Assembly: GCA_018672145.1 (NCBI GenBank)
Contig: JABHGH010000006.1
Span: 1 to 43,464, forward strand
Source of the DNA: Flavobacteriaceae bacterium
GTDB taxonomy: Bacteria > Bacteroidota > Bacteroidia > Flavobacteriales > Flavobacteriaceae
DNA length: 43,464 bases
Reading direction: 5' to 3'
Below the pieces are notes generated by a model. That model did no database searches. It was not told where the DNA came from and saw nothing but the letters and a program-made list of their open reading frames with translations. Shown one piece after another: positions 37,583 through 43,464 of this stretch. Numbering within the stretch: the stretch's first letter is position 1; each line of letters begins with the position of its first letter. The position numbers were made by a program, and so were the translations under genes.

Positions 37583-40324
37583 ATGCCCATAAAGGCTTGA
37601 TTTCTTGTTTTGAGCAAGTTCTTTTGGCGTTCCTGTCGCCAAAAGTTTTCCGCCCTCTTTACCACCTGATGGACCCAAATCAATAATATGATCTACATAT
37701 TCGATCAAATGAGTGTTGTGTTCAATGACAATGATGCTGTGTCCTTTTCCAATCAATTGGCGAAAGGATTGTAAAAGTTTACTGATATCATGAAAATGAA
37801 GTCCAGTTGTTGGTTCATCAAACAAAAAGAGGATGTTGTCTTTTTGGCTCCCTTTAGTCAAATAGCTTGCGAGTTTAATTCGCTGCGCTTCACCACCTGA
37901 AAGGGTAGAGGAAGACTGTCCTAAAGCTACATAACCCATTCCGACATCGGCTAGTGCTTTGATTTTGTTGGCGACTTTGTTTTCGTTGTGCTGCGTAAAA
38001 AATGATAAGGCTTCATCAACGCTCAATGATAAAATGTCATAGATGTTTTTTTCTGCAAACCGCACTTCTAGCACCTCACGTTTAAAACGTTTCCCATCAC
38101 AAGTTTCGCAAGTCAGCTTTACATCTGCCATAAACTGCATTTCGACGGTGACTTCGCCCTCTCCTTTACAGGTTTCACAACGCCCACCATCAACGTTAAA
38201 CGAAAAATGTTTGGCGGAGTATCCATTGAGTTTTGAAGCTTGTTGAGCAGCGTACAACTTACGGATTTCGTCATAAGCCTTAATGTAAGTTACCGGATTG
38301 GATCGAGAGGAAGTCCCGATGGGATTTTGACTGATGTATTCGATCACAGAAATCGAAGCAATATCGCCTTTTATTTCACTGTGCTGCCCAGCTTTTTCTC
38401 CAAAAATTTCTTTTTTGCGCAACAATGCTGGCCAAAAAATCGATTTGATAAGTGTGCTTTTTCCGCTGCCTGAAACTCCGGTAACTGCTGTAATACAGTT
38501 GAGGGGAAAGCGAACATCGATGTTTTTTAAATTGTTTTCTCGTGCACCTATCAGCTGGATGCTTTTTGATGATTTTACAGCCACGTGTGGTTCTGCTATT
38601 TTTTGTTTTCCGTTTAGGTATGCGGCAGTGAGGCCTTCCGAATTGAGAATCGTAGCCAAGTCTCCTTGTGCTATTATCTCCCCACCAAAAACACCTGCTT
38701 CTGGACCCATATCGATTATTTCGTCGGCTGCACGAATAATATCTTCATCGTGTTCGACGACAATCACTGTATTTCCTAAATCACGTAGTTTGTACAAAAT
38801 CTGAATCAACCGCTCGGTGTCTTTGGGATGCAACCCAATACTTGGTTCATCGAGTATATAAAGCGATCCAACCAAGCTGCTTCCTAGAGATGTAGCGAGA
38901 TTAATACGCTGTGATTCTCCACCAGACAGGCTATTTGATTTTCTGTTTAAAGAAAGATAAGACAGTCCTACTTCACAAAGAAAATCCAAACGACTTTTGA
39001 TTTCGGAAAGAAGGCGTTCGGCCACATTGTATTCATGGTCAGTGAGTTGAAGTTGATCCATAAAAGACCGCAGCTCAGAAGCAGATAAAACGACAAGATC
39101 TCCAATAGATTTGTCATTTATTTTAACGTAATTGGCTTCTTCACGGAGTCGCTTTCCTTGACATTCTGGACAGGTCGTTCGGCCACGGTAACGAGACAGC
39201 ATGACTCGATTTTGAATCTTATAACTTTTCTTTTCTAGCTTTTCAAAAAAGGAATAAATCCCTTTAAAATGCGTGTTTCCGTTCCATAACACTTCTTTTT
39301 GTTCGTCGCTAAGTTCAAAATAGGGCTTGTGAATTGGAAAATCAAATTGATAGGCAGTGTCAATGAGTTTGTTCTTGTGCCGACTGGCACTGGCAGAGCG
39401 CCAAGGCGCTACGGCGTCCTCAAATACAGACAATCCTGTATTGGGTATCACTAGATCGTGATCAATACCGATCAAGTCGCCATATCCTTCACATGATGGA
39501 CAAGCGCCTAGAGGATTGTTAAAGCTAAAAAGGTGAGTGCTTGGTTCTAAAAATGTCATGCCATCGCAAGCAAAACGGTTCGAAAATGAAAGTTGCTCGC
39601 CAGTGGCTAAGAAGAGAACTTCCAACTCCCCTTTGCCTTCAAAAAATGCGGTCTCAACAGAATCAGCTAAGCGACTCATGGCGTCGTTGTCATTTCGCAA
39701 GACAACTCGATCCACGACAAGTGAAAAAGTGGATTGTAGTTTGTCTTTGACTTCACTAATTCGAACGATTTCACCTTCTACTTGAATCCGTGCATAGCCC
39801 TGTTGTTCTAGAAGATCTAGCATTTTTTTTATGGACTTATTATCGTCGACATGAATAGGGGCAAAAAGAATACATTTGGTTCCTTCTTCATAGGTCTGCA
39901 GCTTGTCTAAAACGTCAGACACACTGTCTTTAGTCACTGCTTCCCCTGAAACAGGCGAATAGGTTGTGCCAATACGAGCAAACAGAAGTTTTAGATAATC
40001 ATAAATCTCTGTGGTTGTGCCCACGGTTGATCGTGGGTTGGTGCTGTTTACTTTTTGCTCTATCGCGATGGCGGGCGCTAAGCCTTCAATTTTTTCCACC
40101 TTAGGCTTATCTAAACGACCTAAAAACTGTCGCGCATAAGACGATAGACTTTCTACATAGCGGCGCTGTCCTTCGGCATAAAGCGTATCGAATGCTAAAC
40201 TTGATTTTCCAGATCCAGAAAGACCTGTTAAAACAACAAGTTTACCATTGGGAATATCAACATTTACCCCTTTGAGATTGTGCATTTTAGCACCTTGAAT
40301 ACGTATTCTTTTTTCTTTTTTCAA
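37550..40324 (-). CDS. uvrA: Excinuclease ABC subunit A (UvrA)
   Basis: 924 aa; GLSGSGKSSLAFDTLYAEGQRRYVESLSSYARQF, two LSGGE signatures, RCETCKGEGEVTVEMQFMADV. Confidence 0.96.
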   Translation of the reverse strand: MKKEKRIRIQGAKMHNLKGVNVDIPNGKLVVLTGLSGSGKSSLAFDTLYAEGQRRYVESLSSYARQFLGRLDKPKVEKIEGLAPAIAIEQKVNSTNPRSTVGTTTEIYDYLKLLFARIGTTYSPVSGEAVTKDSVSDVLDKLQTYEEGTKCILFAPIHVDDNKSIKKMLDLLEQQGYARIQVEGEIVRISEVKDKLQSTFSLVVDRVVLRNDNDAMSRLADSVETAFFEGKGELEVLFLATGEQLSFSNRFACDGMTFLEPSTHLFSFNNPLGACPSCEGYGDLIGIDHDLVIPNTGLSVFEDAVAPWRSASASRHKNKLIDTAYQFDFPIHKPYFELSDEQKEVLWNGNTHFKGIYSFFEKLEKKSYKIQNRVMLSRYRGRTTCPECQGKRLREEANYVKINDKSIGDLVVLSASELRSFMDQLQLTDHEYNVAERLLSEIKSRLDFLCEVGLSYLSLNRKSNSLSGGESQRINLATSLGSSLVGSLYILDEPSIGLHPKDTERLIQILYKLRDLGNTVIVVEHDEDIIRAADEIIDMGPEAGVFGGEIIAQGDLATILNSEGLTAAYLNGKQKIAEPHVAVKSSKSIQLIGARENNLKNIDVRFPLNCITAVTGVSGSGKSTLIKSIFWPALLRKKEIFGEKAGQHSEIKGDIASISVIEYISQNPIGTSSRSNPVTYIKAYDEIRKLYAAQQASKLNGYSAKHFSFNVDGGRCETCKGEGEVTVEMQFMADVKLTCETCDGKRFKREVLEVRFAEKNIYDILSLSVDEALSFFTQHNENKVANKIKALADVGMGYVALGQSSSTLSGGEAQRIKLASYLTKGSQKDNILFLFDEPTTGLHFHDISKLLQSFRQLIGKGHSIIVIEHNTHLIEYVDHIIDLGPSGGKEGGKLLATGTPKELAQNKKSSLYGHLFHQSLTQTK

Positions 40325-40480
40325 TTGATTTTTTTGCCGAATCGCTAAAGGTAATTATTTCTTCGATTTTTAAAGAATTTATTGAAGTTCTAATTTTCTA
40401 GTATATTTGAATCAAATTCTACTGCCTATAGCGGACATCTACGTTTTATATTTTTTTAATTTAATTTAAAACGCTTTGCT

Positions 40481-41059
40481 ATGTCTGCAAATGATAGTAC
40501 CCTTATAGCTAGTTTTATTGCTGGTGATCAATCCTCTTTTTCAACTCTTCTAAACCGTTATCAAAAACGTGTTTATGGGTTTATATTCTCCAAAGTTCAA
40601 AATCCTGATTTGGCAAATGATATTTTCCAAGACACTTTTATCAAAGTGGTCAAAAGTCTTCGTTTGGGAAAATATTCTGACGACGGTCGTTTTTTGTCGT
40701 GGGTGATGCGCATTGCGCACAACCTCATTATGGATCATTACCGTAAAAAAAGTCGATTACCCCTACACGAATCTAAACATAACGATTTTGACATATTAAG
40801 CCGTTTGATTGAGCCAGATGACAATGTCGAGTTTAGAATCATCGAAAGTCAAATAAACCATGATTTAACAATGCTGATTGAGGAACTACCTGAAAGCCAA
40901 AAAGAGGTGTTGCGAATGCGTTTGTATAAAGATATGAGTTTTAAAGAAATTGGTGAGGTTACTGGAGTGAGCATCAATACTGCCCTCGGACGTATGCGTT
41001 ATGCGGTCATGAATCTTCGTAAAATGATTGAGGATAGAAATTTGATATTCACACAATAA
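40481..41059 (+). CDS. Sigma-70 family (ECF-type) RNA polymerase sigma factor
   Basis: 192 aa; region 2 DIFQDTFIKVVKSLRLGKYSDDGRFLSWVMRIAHNLIMDHYRK; region 4 LPESQKEVLRMRLYKDMSFKEIGEVTGVSINTALGRMRYA. Confidence 0.93.
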   Translation: MSANDSTLIASFIAGDQSSFSTLLNRYQKRVYGFIFSKVQNPDLANDIFQDTFIKVVKSLRLGKYSDDGRFLSWVMRIAHNLIMDHYRKKSRLPLHESKHNDFDILSRLIEPDDNVEFRIIESQINHDLTMLIEELPESQKEVLRMRLYKDMSFKEIGEVTGVSINTALGRMRYAVMNLRKMIEDRNLIFTQ

Positions 41060-41082
41060 ATCTATTTTTTTGTCCGTTAGCT

Positions 41083-41241
41083 ATGAAAATATTGTTAATG
41101 GATAAACTTTACCCTATTTACAAACAAAACAAATGCTTGCAGCCTACAAAAGAAACTATTGATTTTATTCTTGCTTTTGCCTCTAGTTATGAAGTGAAAA
41201 CAAGTAAATCTAATTTCTCTTTTGAAGGTATTTTAAACTAG
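41083..41241 (+). CDS. Small hypothetical protein (52 aa) downstream of the sigma factor
   Basis: Not in ORF track; ATG 41083 to TAG 41239-41241: MKILLMDKLYPIYKQNKCLQPTKETIDFILAFASSYEVKTSKSNFSFEGILN; its stop interlocks with the nth stop. Confidence 0.6.
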   Translation: MKILLMDKLYPIYKQNKCLQPTKETIDFILAFASSYEVKTSKSNFSFEGILN

Positions 41242-41894
41242 GAGGATGCTTTTATTTGAGCGTTAAGCACACTTTTTCTTCCAATTGTGCTTGTGATTTT
41301 GTCTTTTGACAAATCCCAACCCCTTGCTGGCGAGTACTCACGTCCATACCAGATGATCTGAAGATGCAAATCGTTCCAACGTTCTCTAGGGAACAAACGT
41401 TTGGCATCCCTTTCGGTTTGCAGGACGTTTTTGCCATTGGTTAGCCCCCAACGATACATAAGACGATGGATGTGCGTATCCACAGGAAAAGCGGGTACGC
41501 CAAATGCTTGCGCCATCACAACGCTTGCCGTTTTGTGTCCAACCGCTGGAAAAGACTCCAAGGCTTCAAAGTCGGCTGGAACCTCTCCATTATAATCGTC
41601 AACAAGGCGTTGAGAAAGCCCATGAATTCCTTTCGCTTTTTGGGGTGATAGCCCAACGGGGCGTATGATTTCCCGTATTTGATCAATAGTTAGTTTGATC
41701 ATGTCATATGGGTTATCTGCTTTGGCAAAGAGAAAGGGCGTCGTTTTATTGACTCGAACGTCTGTACTCTGTGCAGAGAGCAAAACCGCAATAAGCAAGG
41801 TGTAAGGGTCTTTGTGATCGAGTGGAATGGGAATCTCCGGATATAATTCCTCCAAAGTTTTCATCACAAACTCAACTTTTTCGGCTTTGTTCAT
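41238..41894 (-). CDS. nth: Endonuclease III-like DNA glycosylase/AP lyase
   Basis: 218 aa; LSAQSTDVRVNKTTPFLF, FPAVGHKTASVV (HhH Lys), VDTHIHR (catalytic Asp). Confidence 0.92.
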   Translation of the reverse strand: MNKAEKVEFVMKTLEELYPEIPIPLDHKDPYTLLIAVLLSAQSTDVRVNKTTPFLFAKADNPYDMIKLTIDQIREIIRPVGLSPQKAKGIHGLSQRLVDDYNGEVPADFEALESFPAVGHKTASVVMAQAFGVPAFPVDTHIHRLMYRWGLTNGKNVLQTERDAKRLFPRERWNDLHLQIIWYGREYSPARGWDLSKDKITSTIGRKSVLNAQIKASS

Positions 41895-41908
41895 AATTCG
41901 TATTTTTA

Positions 41909-41941
41909 CAAAACTAATCTAAAAATATTGCTATGATTCAA
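41909..41941 (-). promoter_or_regulatory. Candidate promoter for nth
   Basis: Minus strand: TTG (41941-41939), 22-nt spacer, TAGTTTTG (41916-41909), 14 nt before ATG 41894. Confidence 0.45.
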
Positions 41942-42376
41942 GTCGGTTCCAAAGCACCTCATTTTTCTGTTTTAGATCATGAAGGAAACACAGTTTCTCT
42001 ATCTGATTTCGCAGGCAAAAAAGTTGTAATTTTTTTCTACCCAAAAGCCAACACTCCTGGTTGCACATTAGAGGCATGTGATTTGCGTGACCATTATGCC
42101 GAACTCACAAAAGCGGGATATTCTATACTCGGGGTCAGTGCCGATTCGGTCTCTGCTCAAGCAAAATTTGCCATGAAATTCACTTTTCCATATCCCTTAC
42201 TTGCTGATGTAGACAAAGAGCTCATTCATGGGTTTGGTGTTTGGGGGCCTAAAAAATTTCGTGGGAAAGACTATGAAGGGATATTGCGAGTCACTTTTAT
42301 TATTGACGAAAATGGAGTTGTGGAACGTGTGATAGATAAGGTTAAAACCAAAGAACACGCAGTGCAAATTCTTTAG
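41933..42376 (+). CDS. bcp: Thioredoxin-dependent thiol peroxidase (peroxiredoxin Q/BCP)
   Basis: 147 aa; FFYPKANTPGCTLEACDLRD. Confidence 0.95.
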   Translation: MIQVGSKAPHFSVLDHEGNTVSLSDFAGKKVVIFFYPKANTPGCTLEACDLRDHYAELTKAGYSILGVSADSVSAQAKFAMKFTFPYPLLADVDKELIHGFGVWGPKKFRGKDYEGILRVTFIIDENGVVERVIDKVKTKEHAVQIL

Positions 42377-42378
42377 GC

Positions 42379-43464
42379 TTAATCCAATCGTTTTTTAGGA
42401 TCAGTTTGATAGCCAAACAAGTTTTCGCTGGAGATTAGTTTAACTATTTTTTCAGGAAGCATTTTTTCCCATCCTTGTTTCCCGTGATTGATCATCTCTA
42501 AGACTTCCTTGGAATAGATCTGTAAATAATCTTTGTTGTAATCGGTAATGTCGATGACTTTGTCGTTGTAGGCAAAGAACTTGTATAGCTCTTTTACTTG
42601 AGATGCTACTCGGACGTTTGTGCTGTCAATAATTTCGCCTGTTTCTCTGTCAATCATTGGGTAGAGATAAACAATGAGGTTTTTAAAAAATAGTTTTCCA
42701 AAAGCTTCCAAAATACCACCACTGAGTTTTCGGTAGTACTTCTCATTAAATATTTCAACAAGGTTGCTTACGCCCATGCTCAAACGAATCTTTTTTGTGG
42801 TGTAGTTCGAAAAATATTCAACCAGACGATAGTATTCTTTAAAGTCAGAAATCATGACTGTCAATCCCAAAGCACATAACAACTTGGCTCGATCCATAAA
42901 ATCTTGCTCGTCAATGATTCCCGTTGACATCAGGTTGGACAAGGTAATCTCAAAAACTTCTAGCGTGTTTTCAGGAGCAACCCCATCTTCCTTATAAAAA
43001 AGCGAAGAAGACTTTTCAAACATATCCATGTTGACGTTGGTTACGGGACGAAAACTCCCTCGAATGGCAAGGATGTTTTTTTTGTAAAGCACACGTGCTG
43101 GGAGTAAGTTGTTCCCATCTGGTCCAAACATAACCGCTTCGGTCATTCCGTTTTTCACGAGTTCCAAACTGAGAAGGCGATTATCGACTTTCTTAAATAG
43201 AGGCCCTGTAAAGTTTATCGTGTCGATCTCTATGGCTGTTTTATCGACATGGTCAAACAGATAGCGAAGCATTTTTCGAGGTCTATCATGCTGATAGAAA
43301 GCGCCATAAATGAGGTTGACTCCCATCACTCCGACAGACTCTTGTTGCGAGCGAGCATCGTTTTCATGGAAACGCAAATGCGTGCTAATCATAGAGTAGG
43401 GACCATCGGGCTCGGTTTGGAATTTGATGCCCATCCAACCATGACCTTTAAATTTTTTTGCAAA
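42379..43464 (-). CDS. Conserved hypothetical protein, N-terminus beyond window edge
   Basis: Frame stays open to the edge (...FAKKFKGHGWMGIKFQTEPDGPYSMISTHLRFHEND...); the track's start at 43434 is probably internal. Confidence 0.7.
   Translation of the reverse strand, partial: FAKKFKGHGWMGIKFQTEPDGPYSMISTHLRFHENDARSQQESVGVMGVNLIYGAFYQHDRPRKMLRYLFDHVDKTAIEIDTINFTGPLFKKVDNRLLSLELVKNGMTEAVMFGPDGNNLLPARVLYKKNILAIRGSFRPVTNVNMDMFEKSSSLFYKEDGVAPENTLEVFEITLSNLMSTGIIDEQDFMDRAKLLCALGLTVMISDFKEYYRLVEYFSNYTTKKIRLSMGVSNLVEIFNEKYYRKLSGGILEAFGKLFFKNLIVYLYPMIDRETGEIIDSTNVRVASQVKELYKFFAYNDKVIDITDYNKDYLQIYSKEVLEMINHGKQGWEKMLPEKIVKLISSENLFGYQTDPKKRLD

Noticed and set aside
38334-38804. 156-aa plus-strand ORF inside uvrA
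   Set aside because: Antisense shadow ORF over conserved UvrA coding sequence; low-complexity Ser-rich translation

Overview
The window is about 43 kb of compact, AT-rich Bacteroidota chromosome, probably a flavobacterium-like organism. Supporting traits are a T9SS type A C-terminal signal, a SusC-style TonB receptor N-terminus, BshA, and TAnnTTTG-type -7 boxes. I see no phage, integrase, transposase, CRISPR array, rRNA or tRNA. Most genes are housekeeping or envelope genes: rsmE, tsaD, tamB, pfkA-gap-sugar kinase, ridA, lptD, amidase, MCE/MlaD, mnmE, YfhO/glycosyltransferase/flippase, uvrA, an ECF sigma factor, nth and bcp. The best candidate for an under-described system is a tightly packed same-strand run at 14243-22250: MCE protein, membrane b-type-cytochrome-like/2x[4Fe-4S] protein, HAD-like protein, CCG-domain protein, unknown protein, GH3-beta-lactamase fusion, bshA. 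It looks like a split HdrDE/DsrMK-like electron-transfer module that may be co-transcribed with the first gene of bacillithiol synthesis. Other leads are an endonuclease III without the C-terminal Fe-S cysteines, a UvrA with a degenerate first zinc finger, a TonB receptor/secreted HMA pair, a saccharopine dehydrogenase/DUF1338 pair, an unlisted 52-aa ORF after the sigma factor, and very short predicted 5' leaders. All assignments come from reading the sequence and remembered family motifs; no searches were run.
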